Shown: positions 1 to 9,156, counted from the first letter of the stretch. The stretch: 64,000 nucleotides of DNA from Sphingobacterium lactis (GCF_011046555.1 NZ_CP049246.1:2418001-2482000), one strand, 5' to 3'. The notes: generated from the sequence alone by a model not told the origin. Translations and numbers: made by a program.

Positions 1-675
1 TGCCCCTGGACGCCTGAGGCGCTCAACCTATTGAAAGATTATCCAAATCTTGACGTTGGTGTCCACCTTATGATCACCAGTGAGTGGGACAATTACAAAT
101 GGAGGCCACTGACGCAGGCTCCTAGTATTACGGATTCCTTAGGGTTTTTTTATTCCTTTATAAATCCCAACCCTTTAGCACCTGGACGTGCAATTCAGGA
201 ACATGTATGGAATTTAGCTGACATTGAACGGGAATTTAGAGCACAGATTGAAATGGCGAAAGCGACAGTGCCTCAGGTTTCTCACATCTCCACACATATA
301 TTATGTGGTATATGGGATGAGGATGTGAAGACCATGTTGGATCGATTGGCTAAGGAATACAAGCTTCCTCAAGATTTTGATTATAACATTGAACTCTTTC
401 CGATGGATCCATTTGATAAATCAGCTGATTTACAGACAAAAATTTCTAGGTTTATAGACGCTTTGGAGCTTCTTGAACCTACAAAGACGTACTTGTTTGT
501 GGAACATCCGGGGCTGGATGTCGATGAAATGGAGACAGTTGGCCATGAAGGGTACAGAAATGTCCGTAAAGATCGAAGCGACATCACGAAAATATTAACC
601 CATCCTGAGGTCCGGCAGAAAATAAAGGATTTAGGCATTGAACTTGTCGATTTTAAACAAGCGGGTTTAAAATAG
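1..675 (+). CDS. ChbG/HpnK-family carbohydrate deacetylase, 5'-truncated by the window edge
   Basis: The reading frame is open from base 1, so the true start lies outside the window; the visible part is 224 residues. The stretch DVGVHLMITSEWDNYKWRPL is typical of the YdjC/ChbG/HpnK fold, where a His in GxH binds the metal; a second metal-ligand region is probably SHISTHI about 75 residues later. Family members remove acetyl groups from amino sugars such as chito-oligosaccharides or hopanoid glucosamine. The substrate cannot be told here. The N-terminal Asp-Asp metal motif and any signal peptide are missing because of the edge. Family call fairly sure, substrate unknown. Confidence 0.8.
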   Translation, partial: CPWTPEALNLLKDYPNLDVGVHLMITSEWDNYKWRPLTQAPSITDSLGFFYSFINPNPLAPGRAIQEHVWNLADIEREFRAQIEMAKATVPQVSHISTHILCGIWDEDVKTMLDRLAKEYKLPQDFDYNIELFPMDPFDKSADLQTKISRFIDALELLEPTKTYLFVEHPGLDVDEMETVGHEGYRNVRKDRSDITKILTHPEVRQKIKDLGIELVDFKQAGLK

Positions 676-1434
676 AAAAATCAACCTATCTATAAATGTT
701 TAGAATAGGCGACGCTGAAATTCAAAAGTTTGGATTTGTCAGCACTACCATGAATAATAAAATCACAAATGAAATGGAAATAATTATTGCATGCCTTAGA
801 TATAACGAATCTTCCGAAACTATCCATTGATAAAATAAAAGAACTAAAAATGGCAGAATAATGCTAAGAGAAAGTAGAACAAGTATCATGGCTAAAAGAA
901 TTACAAAACTTATTGATATGACAAATATAAAGCAAAATGTAATTGTAGGAAATAAATTATCGTAATATTTATAAAATTAATATATGGTTTACAATTATAG
1001 TTTGACTCACATTTAATTTTATTGCCTAAGACTGTGATATTAATAGTTGTACATTTAAAAATATATTCTGGTGACGAAGCTATTTTAAAATCTGGTCAAT
1101 AGAAGTGGGTTAACGACTGTAGAGGTTAAAATTTGCAAACATCTAACCTTACTGATTATTTTTATTGGTATAATGTTGATTATCAGTTGATTTTATCTAT
1201 TATTAATGTGAATTTAAAACTTACTTAATTTACAGTAAATTTTGTTTTGGAAGAATGTTGTGTATGGCATGCAATTGTCGAAAAATGTAATTGAGAATGT
1301 GTTAAAATTGACGTAATCAATGGGAGAATAGGGATTCTTAATTCAATTTTAATATCTTTGCTCGCGATGATCAATCAGTTGGATTGGTGGTTTTTATTAA
1401 ATAATAGATCAATAACATTACTTTTCATCAGGCA
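676..1434. other. 759-bp AT-rich stretch without a recognisable gene
   Basis: Very AT-rich with stop codons in all frames at short intervals. I see no tRNA-like arm, no long inverted repeat and no recognisable gene remnant. Only a possible -7 promoter element close to the next gene is worth marking. Confidence 0.5.
1353..1360 (+). promoter_or_regulatory. Candidate Bacteroidota -7 element (TATCTTTG)
   Basis: TATCTTTG fits TAnnTTTG exactly and lies about 75 bp before the membrane-protein gene at 1435. No TTG-type -33 element is seen at the expected 19-bp distance, so this is weak. Confidence 0.3.
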
Positions 1435-1962
1435 ATGGAAAAGGTTCGATTTAAGTCCGTTTCGACACTGGATATTTTATTTTTCTTAGCGCTATTATTA
1501 AATGTTTTCAATCATTTACTTTTTGAAAAAACAATTGTACCGGTATACATCATCGGACTACTATATGTGTGCGGTTTGTTGTTTTATTTTGCAATAAAGA
1601 AGAAGGAGTTCTTTAGTCGAATCAATGTTTTTGAAAGACTCCTTTATACCATGGTCATTTTCGGCTCTATGCTATCTTTTTGCTTTTTGACACTGAACTA
1701 CATCTTTTCTAAAAAGGAGACCCATTTTACGACCTGCAAGGTGAAATGCCATAGTAAACGGTTATGGGCTGTTGTTAAAAAAGTAAAGGAGCCATCAGTG
1801 GTGTATGCAGAACTTCCTGAGGGACTAAATAAGCGTATTCCAGTTTCCAAAGAAGAGCGTATGGGGCTCCATCATATCGATTCGTTGGAGGTGCAACTGT
1901 CTCCAGGGGCTTTTGGTTTTTCTATAATACGTCGGATTATTCCCAGAAATGAAAATACATAG
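1435..1962 (+). CDS. Hypothetical membrane protein with three membrane segments
   Basis: I do not recognise a family. The 175-residue protein has hydrophobic segments near residues 12-30, 36-53 and 68-90, followed by a basic, soluble tail of about 80 residues containing CKVKCHSK and ending in a Pro/Gly-rich stretch. The tail may be a small beta domain on one face of the membrane. The gene stands alone: a long empty stretch precedes it and a gene on the opposite strand follows, so context gives no role. The start is the first ATG, right before the first hydrophobic segment. Confidence 0.6.
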   Translation: MEKVRFKSVSTLDILFFLALLLNVFNHLLFEKTIVPVYIIGLLYVCGLLFYFAIKKKEFFSRINVFERLLYTMVIFGSMLSFCFLTLNYIFSKKETHFTTCKVKCHSKRLWAVVKKVKEPSVVYAELPEGLNKRIPVSKEERMGLHHIDSLEVQLSPGAFGFSIIRRIIPRNENT

Positions 1963-1986
1963 CTGAAGACCTGTATATAACCCATC

Positions 1987-2664
1987 TTAATTCGATTCTC
2001 TCTTTACTATTTCCTCAATCCAAATAGGTGCAAAAGGGGAAGTACATCCCTTTGAAACGGGATAATCTTTCAATACACCTAATTTGTGCCCTATAGTTAA
2101 TGCTCGTTCCCGAAATTCCGGATGTTTGATGCCGATTTGCGCCAATGCAGTATTCATGGTCCATTGCAAGTCATAAGGTGCTTGCCCCATCTCATTCTCT
2201 ATGGTATTCAAAAGTTCAGGGATGTTCTCTAGATCAGGGTTTCTTGTTACATTGCCACTGATGAGACTCCATGCAAGGCGTTGAAGCATTAGATTATCGG
2301 CGGTAAACCACTCGGTCCGTAAGGTTTGTTTATCTGCATAATCTTTAATGATGTAATTATACAACCAATCCACTACATACGCATAATTTTCCGATGAAAC
2401 CATGGCTGTCAATTCCTTGTTGGACAATAGTTTCGGGTCCAAAATTAAACAGGCCAAAAATCGAGCTTCCATTTGATTGGTTTCCCAGAGTGCGAGACCT
2501 AAAGCATGATCTTTTTTTATTTTCCCCGCGATTTTTCGTATGTCGCCCATCTTAACACCAAATTGATTGTGCCCAGCGCCGCGTTTAATATTTTGCGCTT
2601 TTAATTTTTCATTCCCGAGAGATTCAAGCTCATGAAGTATTGTGTTAACCTTTTGACTAAGCAT
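1987..2664 (-). CDS. AlkD-like DNA alkylation repair protein
   Basis: A 225-residue all-helical protein resembling the AlkD/AlkC DNA-glycosylase superfamily, built of HEAT-like repeats that grip DNA and release N3- or N7-alkylated bases without base flipping. Typical stretches are GVKMGDIRKIA near the N terminus, NYAYVVDWLYNYI in the middle (aligning with the family's W-D-x-V-D region) and the Trp-rich LMLQRLAWSLI repeat. The ATG at 2664 is chosen because upstream codons add only a 30-residue tail unlike the family, and family proteins are about 220-240 residues. Some Bacteroidota relatives may be structural rather than catalytic, so activity is not certain. Single gene. Confidence 0.8.
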   Translation of the reverse strand: MLSQKVNTILHELESLGNEKLKAQNIKRGAGHNQFGVKMGDIRKIAGKIKKDHALGLALWETNQMEARFLACLILDPKLLSNKELTAMVSSENYAYVVDWLYNYIIKDYADKQTLRTEWFTADNLMLQRLAWSLISGNVTRNPDLENIPELLNTIENEMGQAPYDLQWTMNTALAQIGIKHPEFRERALTIGHKLGVLKDYPVSKGCTSPFAPIWIEEIVKRESN

Positions 2665-2855
2665 AATGGAATATTTAGGTTGATAAAGATAGCTATTTAA
2701 ACCAAAACCTTTCCATTTATAAAATGCTAAAGAAAGGCAAAAGATAAATAACAATTTACAGGTAGCTAACTTATTAATATTATTAGTGAGGCATACTTAT
2801 AGAAAAGAGATAGTTTATCCGGTAAAAGCATACCGAATAAAAAGAAAGCGAAAAA

Positions 2856-2888
2856 AAAACTCCTCAGGCGGGGAACCTAAGGAGTTTT
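2856..2888 (-). terminator. Rho-independent terminator of the pirin gene
   Basis: On the minus strand AAAACTCCT pairs with AGGAGTTTT around an inner AGG/CCT step, followed by a run of T. It lies about 120 bp downstream of the pirin stop. The plus-strand face of the same hairpin precedes a tiny reading frame (see findings). Confidence 0.75.
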
Positions 2889-2913
2889 AACTAACCAATT
2901 ATTAACCTAAATT

Positions 2914-2961
2914 ATGAAATTTAATAAGTACTTTTCAATGTTCATGCCGAAAAGCGCTTAA
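2914..2961 (+). other. Possible 15-codon reading frame behind a hairpin
   Basis: ATG AAA TTT AAT AAG begins a 15-residue peptide (MKFNKYFSMFMPKSA) 25 bp after the hairpin at 2856-2888, inside a 345-bp gap. It could be a leader-type peptide or small RNA segment, or chance. Nothing downstream on this strand would be regulated by it. Confidence 0.15.
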
Positions 2962-3009
2962 ACCCAGTAGTTAACATTTTTTAACAAATGCATACTGATT
3001 GTCAATAAA

Positions 3010-4032
3010 TTATTTACCAGGTTCATCTATTACCTTTCCAAAATCATAGCTCGCAAACCGTGGTGCATCTTTTTCATTTACCAAATCCGATTCTTTATCC
3101 CCCCATGGCCAACCGCCAAATTCAGTTACCCGATATTCTTGAAAGGCTTCCTGCAATTCCCTTTCAGTATTCATAACAAACGGTCCATAAGCAGCAACTG
3201 GTTCATTGATGGGTTCGCCCTCTAGAACCAAGAGTTTTGCGCCCACATTGCCTGCTGTAAATACGATCTCTTCACCACCGGCTAAATCAACCATACTGTT
3301 TGGATCTAATCTATAGTCTGCTACCTGTATACTTTCCGTTCCGTCATAGAACAGCACAAATCTATTCATGGTATCGGAAACTGCCGGCAAGGTAAATGTC
3401 GTATGAGCCTCCATGTCGATCAACGCAATTCCCACATGATTTTGGGGATCCTTTGCCCAAGAATGTTCAAGGGGCTCTTGGGCTTGTATGCCTTCGTATG
3501 TGCCTAAAATTGCTTTAATGATCACCTTTCCGTTTTCTTGCTCAAATACGCCCGTTGGTATTTCTTCATGCCACAACATTTTATAATTGGGTGGGGTCAA
3601 TTTATTTTTTCCAGGCAAGTTCAACCATATTTGAAATAGGCGTAATGGATTTGGTTTGTCATCGTGTACCAGAGGGAACATTTCTGCATGAAGAACACCG
3701 GATCCTGCACTCATTAATTGTACATCTCCTTGACCATATCTTCCTTTCGATCCTTTAGAGTCGAAGTGGTCTGCATAGCCTTCGGGAATGATCGTTACGA
3801 TTTCAAATCCACGATGCGGGTGGTGTGGGAAACCAGGGATAGTTTCTCCATGGTACATCCGCCAGTTATTTGATCGATCAAAGTCCTGACCTAACTCTCT
3901 GCCTTCCAAAGATGCATTTGGACCTAATTTACCATTTCCTTCAGGGTACTGATCGAAATGGTAGGCACCCATAATATAGGGATCGCGGATTGGTAAGCGA
4001 CCTTCAATTTTGGAAATATTTTTAATTTTCAT
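3010..4032 (-). CDS. Pirin family protein
   Basis: A 340-residue bicupin protein. The N-terminal cupin carries the pirin metal motif HHPHRGFE (residues 70-77, with His71/His73) and the second ligand pair HAE (His115, Glu117). Pirins bind iron; some are quercetin 2,3-dioxygenases and others act as redox-sensitive partners of other proteins, so the exact job is open. It is somewhat longer than the usual 230-290 residues because of an extended C-terminal part. No signal peptide, so cytoplasmic. Monocistronic: terminator downstream and a possible operator 70-115 bp upstream, which suggests control by a redox or electrophile sensor such as an HxlR-family protein. Confidence 0.9.
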   Translation of the reverse strand: MKIKNISKIEGRLPIRDPYIMGAYHFDQYPEGNGKLGPNASLEGRELGQDFDRSNNWRMYHGETIPGFPHHPHRGFEIVTIIPEGYADHFDSKGSKGRYGQGDVQLMSAGSGVLHAEMFPLVHDDKPNPLRLFQIWLNLPGKNKLTPPNYKMLWHEEIPTGVFEQENGKVIIKAILGTYEGIQAQEPLEHSWAKDPQNHVGIALIDMEAHTTFTLPAVSDTMNRFVLFYDGTESIQVADYRLDPNSMVDLAGGEEIVFTAGNVGAKLLVLEGEPINEPVAAYGPFVMNTERELQEAFQEYRVTEFGGWPWGDKESDLVNEKDAPRFASYDFGKVIDEPGK

Positions 4033-4102
4033 AGTGATTCCTTTTTTGATTTTATATGCTAAGTGATAATCAAATAGGAAGCCAATAAACGCTTTTTTGT
4101 CA

Positions 4103-4148
4103 GTTACTTACCTTATGGTAACCGCTAACCGAAAGGTAACCTCTAACC
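4103..4148 (-). promoter_or_regulatory. Candidate operator upstream of pirin: TTACC-TTAT-GGTAA palindrome plus 18-bp direct repeat
   Basis: TTACC at 4108-4112 and GGTAA at 4117-4121 form a palindrome around TTAT. GGTAACC followed by (G/T)CTAACC then occurs twice, at 4117-4130 and 4135-4148, 18 bp apart. The block lies 70-116 bp upstream of the pirin start. GTTAC/GTAAC palindromes are typical of HxlR-type regulators; the assignment to that family is inference. Confidence 0.5.
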
Positions 4149-4182
4149 TGATTGGACCTAAGGAGGGATCAGGGAGGATTTA

Positions 4183-4809
4183 TTATTCTGTTGGACGGAA
4201 TGCAATCAGTTCACCTCTTCTACCTTCGTAATTTTCAATGTTTATTTCTGCTTGTGTATAGGTAATAGGGGAGTTATTCGTTTCTAGTGCAATATTTTGC
4301 GATAGCGTAAACTGATAGGCTATTCCATCCATAGTGATAAAGTAGACTCGATCTTGATCGATTTCGTGTTGACCACTTATTAGCATAGCTCTTTTGTTCG
4401 CAGTTCTAGCGTTTATCCATTTGTCCGATCCTCTGGTCGTTAACCAACCTGTCACAGTGGCATGATACTGCTGATTTGTCGGTGCTTGAAGGTGGTTGAC
4501 CAAGTTGACAAAGTGCAGAAAATCAATTTCATAAGGAAACAGGAGTAGGGTAGTTTCAGGATCAATCCGAATCAGTTTGATAAGTACAACATAATCATCC
4601 ACATTATACATGTCACAAAAATCATAACAGGCATCTTTAACGTTGCTATAGATTGGTCCATTGACCAATATAGCCTTATCGTTAGGATGAGGTTCAAAGT
4701 TTGATTCTGCGAATATTGGCCTGCCCGAAGCAGATCTTGATTTTGAAAAAATACAAACCAAAATGCAACTCACGATCAGCACAATAACTATGTAAATGAT
4801 TGTACTCAT
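4183..4809 (-). CDS. Hypothetical membrane-anchored protein
   Basis: I do not recognise the family. 208 residues: one N-terminal membrane segment (about residues 4-23, ending near a Cys and a Ser/Arg-rich turn) and then a soluble domain of about 180 residues, rich in beta-prone stretches and in Asn/Thr toward the end, with a WLTTRGSDKWINARTANKRAM core. The topology suggests a domain held outside the inner membrane or a lipid-free anchor. The gene sits between the pirin operator region and the efflux operon, with 130 bp of AT-rich sequence upstream. Confidence 0.55.
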   Translation of the reverse strand: MSTIIYIVIVLIVSCILVCIFSKSRSASGRPIFAESNFEPHPNDKAILVNGPIYSNVKDACYDFCDMYNVDDYVVLIKLIRIDPETTLLLFPYEIDFLHFVNLVNHLQAPTNQQYHATVTGWLTTRGSDKWINARTANKRAMLISGQHEIDQDRVYFITMDGIAYQFTLSQNIALETNNSPITYTQAEINIENYEGRRGELIAFRPTE

Positions 4810-4942
4810 GTAAGAAATTTTAGAAAATAGGTTGTGATTGGGTTAACAATCGGTAATCGTTTCGAAATTAAAATTAAGGAATAATTTGAGATTGTTTATA
4901 ATAAATTATTAAATCATGAAAAAATAATATTTGGTCGGAGTG

Positions 4943-6214
4943 TTACAGCAGTTGCGCCTCCAATAGGTCGTATTCGGCTTGTAATACATCCTGCTGTGCT
5001 TTTAAAAATTCGCTATATGCTTTATTGAGATCAGAAATTAATATTCTTCCAGCATCGTAAGCACTTCTTTTTTCATTTTTATTCCGTTCGGCTAATTCAA
5101 GAATTTTTTGCAAGCCAATCCGTTGTTTTTGGAAAAATTGAACTTTTGCGTTTTTCTTAAGGCGGTCATTATTTTCCTTGCTGATTTCCTCCTCCAGCTG
5201 CAGTCTGTAAATTTTTTCCTGTAACCCTGCTTTTCGAATCGAAGCGCCATTACTGAAATAAGCCGTAATCGGGATCTTTAGTGCTACATTGGTAAAGCTG
5301 TGTCCATACCAGCTGTCTTTATCCACAATATTGAAGTCATTGCTGAAGAATTGACTACCCAAATAGCCGTTCAAGCTTAAAGTGGGGAGTAGTTGGCGTT
5401 TTATTCCTTTTAATTGCACTTCGGCGACTTTTCTATCTATTTCAATTAATTGTTGGGTATACGAACTGTCCGATCCATTTCCGACTAACCTCTGGATTTC
5501 TGTAATATCGGAACTTAAAAAGCGAATACTGTCAGTTAGGACATAATTTGCGAGTTCGGCGTTTGATTCCTGCAATACCTGCCAAGCTTGATACATGGTG
5601 ATGATTTTTCGCTCCAACTCCTGTTGTGCTAATCTATTTTCCTCCGAAGATATTCGTCCTGACTCATAACGGAGCGCTGTTGTCGTTAAGATTTCTGCAT
5701 AAATCGCTGAGTCCTGAAGGCTGGATTGGTACTGTTGCGTTGCTAGAACCACTGAAGCGTAGGCAAGTGTTGCATTTTTTTTCCAATCTGTGTAATCCTG
5801 TTGGCTTTCAATTCTTGCACGCTGTAAATTGAGTTCATCTTCTGCTCGTTGCTGCCTTTGGGTAGGGTTGAAAAGATCCCATTCCAACTGCAATCCTGCT
5901 TTTGCATTCCATTTGGTCGAAAATTTTAACGGGATGATTGCGCCTTCTTGCGCATTGGGGTCAAAGGCGATCGCTGGGACAGGAGTGGTAGGGATAATTA
6001 AATTACGCTGTAGATTCACATCTCCGTAGATAATAGGAAATCGTTCCGATCGGCGTACGTTAAGCTGTTCCTCCTGGATGGAAACTTGGGTGGCCTTCTG
6101 TCGCTGTTGAGCAGATTCAAATCCCTTTCCCCACAGCTGTTCGATGCTCAATTGTTGTGCTTTGCCCGGAAATACCGTAATTAAAAAGGCTATGATAATT
6201 AGGATGTTTTTCAT
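4943..6214 (-). CDS. TolC-family outer membrane efflux protein
   Basis: 423 residues, with a signal peptide (MKNILIIIAFLITVFPGKA) and then two long coiled-coil helical repeats typical of TolC, separated by a short beta region; Gln/Glu/Arg-rich heptads are visible at about 130-230 and 350-415. It forms the outer membrane channel through which the adaptor and ABC permease upstream export their substrate. The ATG at 6214 is preferred because it opens the signal peptide and sits one base after the permease stop. Last gene of a four-gene operon, so the channel appears dedicated to this transporter. Confidence 0.88.
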   Translation of the reverse strand: MKNILIIIAFLITVFPGKAQQLSIEQLWGKGFESAQQRQKATQVSIQEEQLNVRRSERFPIIYGDVNLQRNLIIPTTPVPAIAFDPNAQEGAIIPLKFSTKWNAKAGLQLEWDLFNPTQRQQRAEDELNLQRARIESQQDYTDWKKNATLAYASVVLATQQYQSSLQDSAIYAEILTTTALRYESGRISSEENRLAQQELERKIITMYQAWQVLQESNAELANYVLTDSIRFLSSDITEIQRLVGNGSDSSYTQQLIEIDRKVAEVQLKGIKRQLLPTLSLNGYLGSQFFSNDFNIVDKDSWYGHSFTNVALKIPITAYFSNGASIRKAGLQEKIYRLQLEEEISKENNDRLKKNAKVQFFQKQRIGLQKILELAERNKNEKRSAYDAGRILISDLNKAYSEFLKAQQDVLQAEYDLLEAQLL

Positions 6215-6215
6215 G

Positions 6216-7349
6216 TTAAAATACCGATGCAGGTTCGAGTTTACTGATTTTACGTACGGCAAACAAAGATCCACCAATGGAGATGACCATTGTTAATACC
6301 AATAGAAAAAGGAGGAAAGGAATATTCAGTTCGATGTTGAGTCCACTATTGGCAACGCCAAATTTAAAACCTATAATAAGTACCATGGCGATAATATACC
6401 CTATGGCGGCGTATAGAAATGCTTGAGCCACGATTAGTTTATTTACATATCCTTTTTTGGCACCGATGGCCTTTAGTGTTCCATAATCCTTAATTCGATC
6501 CAATGCGGAAGAATACAGCGTCAAACCGATAATGAAAAATCCAGAAATCATGGCGAAGATGACCAATGTGCCAAAACTCATTCCCATATTGGATGATATC
6601 AGGATTTCTTTCACTGTTGAGTTTTTCAGTTTTTTGGGATCCCAAGCTCTAAGATGGGGAAAGTTTTTCCCAACCATCCTGATAAATTCCTGCTTATCCA
6701 TTCCCGGTTTTAACCGGCAAACCAATAAACTGACCTGATCTCTGGGGAAATTTCCTAAAATTCGGGCGTTTTCCAAGCTTGCGTACATAAAGCTTGCGCC
6801 AAAAGCCTGTGCATTGCGGGTAATCAAGCCTACTTTAGCGGCTTTGCCATTGATCTCTATAGGTTTGTTCAGGAAAAGTTCGGTTTCCCATGTACGTGCA
6901 TTGAAATATTCTGCAGATAATGAATAAGGCTGCATTAAATTTTCAATCCGGCCACTGTCGATTTTAGCAGAGGAGGGGCCCATTCGAAATTCTGGAGCTG
7001 GAGCTCCAACAATCGTAACGGCAGCTGTCTTACCATTCATAAAAGTAGCCTGAGCTGGTGCAAGAATAACCGGGATGGCTTTTTCTACAAAATCCAAGCT
7101 GCCAATTTCCTGTACATTGCGCTGATCGATACTGTTGATTGCGTTTACATTATTGCTCTGCGATTCGATGATCCAAATGTCGTTATCCTGGATATCCGCA
7201 TTGTTAACCAAATTGCCCATTAAGCCCATAAGAAAGAAAAGTAAACTCAATTGTTGACCAATCAGGAAGATCGAAATGACTATCGCTGTGATGATACCGA
7301 AGCTTTTTGCTCGGTCAAATCGAATAAATTTCCACGCAAGGCTTAACAT
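6216..7349 (-). CDS. DevC-like ABC transporter permease (FtsX fold)
   Basis: 377 residues: one membrane segment at about 17-42, a large extracytoplasmic domain (about 45-260) and three C-terminal segments at about 262-375, which is the FtsX/MacB permease layout. The order ATPase, adaptor, permease and TolC, with an FtsX-type permease separate from the ATPase, matches the DevBCA exporters described in cyanobacteria, which move glycolipids or lipopeptides. Substrate here unknown. It directly abuts the adaptor gene, starting one base before that gene's last codon region, and the TolC gene follows after one base. Confidence 0.85.
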   Translation of the reverse strand: MLSLAWKFIRFDRAKSFGIITAIVISIFLIGQQLSLLFFLMGLMGNLVNNADIQDNDIWIIESQSNNVNAINSIDQRNVQEIGSLDFVEKAIPVILAPAQATFMNGKTAAVTIVGAPAPEFRMGPSSAKIDSGRIENLMQPYSLSAEYFNARTWETELFLNKPIEINGKAAKVGLITRNAQAFGASFMYASLENARILGNFPRDQVSLLVCRLKPGMDKQEFIRMVGKNFPHLRAWDPKKLKNSTVKEILISSNMGMSFGTLVIFAMISGFFIIGLTLYSSALDRIKDYGTLKAIGAKKGYVNKLIVAQAFLYAAIGYIIAMVLIIGFKFGVANSGLNIELNIPFLLFLLVLTMVISIGGSLFAVRKISKLEPASVF

Positions 7350-8300
7350 TTAACGCAATTGAATTTTAACTTCTACTTTTGAATTTATCAGCAGGCTTCC
7401 GCCTGAAGGTTCCACCTTTATTTGCCGAATCCGGCGGTCTTCTGCTTCATTGGCTGTTTCAAAAAATATGGATTTATTCACTAATGTTGGACTGACATAA
7501 CGTACGATACCTTTGGCGATCACCTGATTTTTTCCAATGGGATTAATGGTCACCTGTTGACCAACAGTAACTGAATCTGCGAAAAGCTCATCTATTTCCG
7601 CCTCAATAATTATCAGTTCGTTTTTAACCATTTGCCCCAACATAGTGTTGGCATTCACGGATTGTCCAACCTCCACCGATAGGTCGGTGATTATTCCGTT
7701 ACCTGGTGCAAGAACAGTAAAATCTTTTTGCTGAAGACGTGCTTTATCAATGGAGAACTGTTGTTCCTTTTCGGTCGCTCGATTTGCAAGCAATTGTTTG
7801 CGAAGACTGGAAACACGCTTTTCCTGTTGTTGATAATTCGAAAGATCTATTTCTAGATTTTCTCGTGTCTCAGCATTTTTTCTATACAATTCGTTGGAAG
7901 TTTCGTACTTCTCGCGCAATTGTTTCAGACTGATTTCCTCGCGCTTCAGATCCTCAACTTGACTTTGATGGGTTGCCCGCAAACTCTCCAATGTCGCTTG
8001 GGCCTGTGCAGCATCCAGGGCAGTCTCATCTTCACGTAACTGAACGAGCAGCTGGCCCTTCGAAACAGTGTCACCTTCCTGAACGTTAATTGCTGCAACT
8101 GAAGCCGTTATCGGACTGGATATCTGCAGCCAGCCATCAGCGGGTACTACTTTGCCAACACCTATGATGGAAGAAAAGGTCAGAGTGCTGTCAGCATTCC
8201 GATCCTTTTCTTCCCGTTCCTTTTTGTTGCTACACGAAGAGGCCAGCAGAGAAAAGCTGCAAAATGCAATCAAAGGAATATTATTTATAATCTTCTTCAT
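7350..8300 (-). CDS. HlyD/DevB-type periplasmic adaptor lipoprotein
   Basis: 316 residues with a lipoprotein signal ending LLASSC (lipidated Cys23). A split lipoyl/barrel-sandwich domain (VQEGDTVSKGQLLVQL near 75-90 and the matching half near 205-225) encloses a coiled-coil hairpin of about 100 residues rich in Gln/Glu/Arg (about 95-195). This is the membrane-fusion protein that joins the inner membrane permease to TolC. Its 5' end overlaps the ATPase gene by 20 bp, which implies translational coupling. Confidence 0.87.
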   Translation of the reverse strand: MKKIINNIPLIAFCSFSLLASSCSNKKEREEKDRNADSTLTFSSIIGVGKVVPADGWLQISSPITASVAAINVQEGDTVSKGQLLVQLREDETALDAAQAQATLESLRATHQSQVEDLKREEISLKQLREKYETSNELYRKNAETRENLEIDLSNYQQQEKRVSSLRKQLLANRATEKEQQFSIDKARLQQKDFTVLAPGNGIITDLSVEVGQSVNANTMLGQMVKNELIIIEAEIDELFADSVTVGQQVTINPIGKNQVIAKGIVRYVSPTLVNKSIFFETANEAEDRRIRQIKVEPSGGSLLINSKVEVKIQLR

Positions 8301-8982
8301 TGTTTATCGTATTAGAAACCTTTCCCTCTTCGACATAAATTATTTCATCCGCAAATTTCCGTAGCCTTAGGTCATGGGTTACAATGATTACCGCTTTTCC
8401 TTCTTGGGCCAGTTCCTTGAGTTCTTCCATAATGGTTGCCGCACTTTTAGCATCTAAAGAAGCTGTGGGTTCATCGCATAATATCATGGAAGGGTTTGTG
8501 ACCAATGCGCGTGCTATAGCTACCCGTTGTTTTTGCCCTCCACTTAATTTCTTCGGCAGATTGGCCAACCGATCAGACAACCCTACCGCTGCTAAAGCTT
8601 CCTCTGCTCGTTGCCGAGCATCTTTCTTAGAAACACCTTGAAGCAATAAAGGTTGCATGACATTTTCAAGTGCTGTTAATGGTTCTAAAAGATTGAATTG
8701 CTGAAAAACAAAACCAATTTCATGTAACCGTAAGTCCGCTAATTTGTTTTCGGATAGTTCTGTGATTTCTCGATCCTTATAATACACTTTTCCTTCTGTT
8801 GGATAGATGATACTCCCTACGATGGAAAGTAAGGTCGTTTTGCCGGATCCTGAGGGGCCCATGATCAATGTTAATTTGTTTGCAGAAAAGGTCAGGTCCG
8901 TCTTGTCCAGTGCAGTGATTGTTATATCTGCGGTCTGGTAAGTTTTGGAAACATTTTCTAAACGGACAATAACTTCAGGCAT
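8281..8982 (-). CDS. ABC transporter ATPase (LolD/MacB/DevA type)
   Basis: 233 residues from the ATG at 8982; a TTG two codons upstream is possible. Walker A GPSGSGKT (42-49), Q-loop FQQFN, signature LSGGQ (146-150), Walker B MILCDEP (Asp170, Glu171) and switch His203 are all present, so it should be an active ATPase. It powers the FtsX-type permease in the same operon. First gene of the operon, with a good promoter about 20-50 bp upstream. Confidence 0.9.
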   Translation of the reverse strand: MPEVIVRLENVSKTYQTADITITALDKTDLTFSANKLTLIMGPSGSGKTTLLSIVGSIIYPTEGKVYYKDREITELSENKLADLRLHEIGFVFQQFNLLEPLTALENVMQPLLLQGVSKKDARQRAEEALAAVGLSDRLANLPKKLSGGQKQRVAIARALVTNPSMILCDEPTASLDAKSAATIMEELKELAQEGKAVIIVTHDLRLRKFADEIIYVEEGKVSNTINNEEDYK

Positions 8983-8999
8983 GGGCAAATGATGATTGA

Positions 9000-9030
9000 T
9001 AAAGTTAGGGAAGTAATGGTCGCTTCCAAA
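9000..9030 (-). promoter_or_regulatory. Promoter of the ABC export operon
   Basis: On the minus strand TTTG (complement of 9027-9030), a 19-bp spacer and TAACTTTA (complement of 9000-9007) match the Bacteroidota consensus in spacing and all but the last base. The ATPase ATG is 18 bp downstream. Confidence 0.55.
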
Positions 9031-9156
9031 GAAAAAATACGGTTTTTTAGGTGTTTTTGAAAGACTTTCGTAAATTAAATTTAATTAACCGCATTCGAAC
9101 CTGAAACATAAGGGACTTTCTGTGTTCTTTACAAGGAAAGTCAAAAACCTAAAGCT

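Noticed and set aside
676..1434. Possible remnant genes in the AT-rich stretch
   Set aside because: Frames are short and full of stops in all six readings, and no family was recognised in the scraps.
9114..9142. GACTTTC / GAAAGTC inverted repeat before the DUF5009 gene
   Set aside because: Seven-base arms with a 15-base gap and no further support; below what I would call an operator or terminator.
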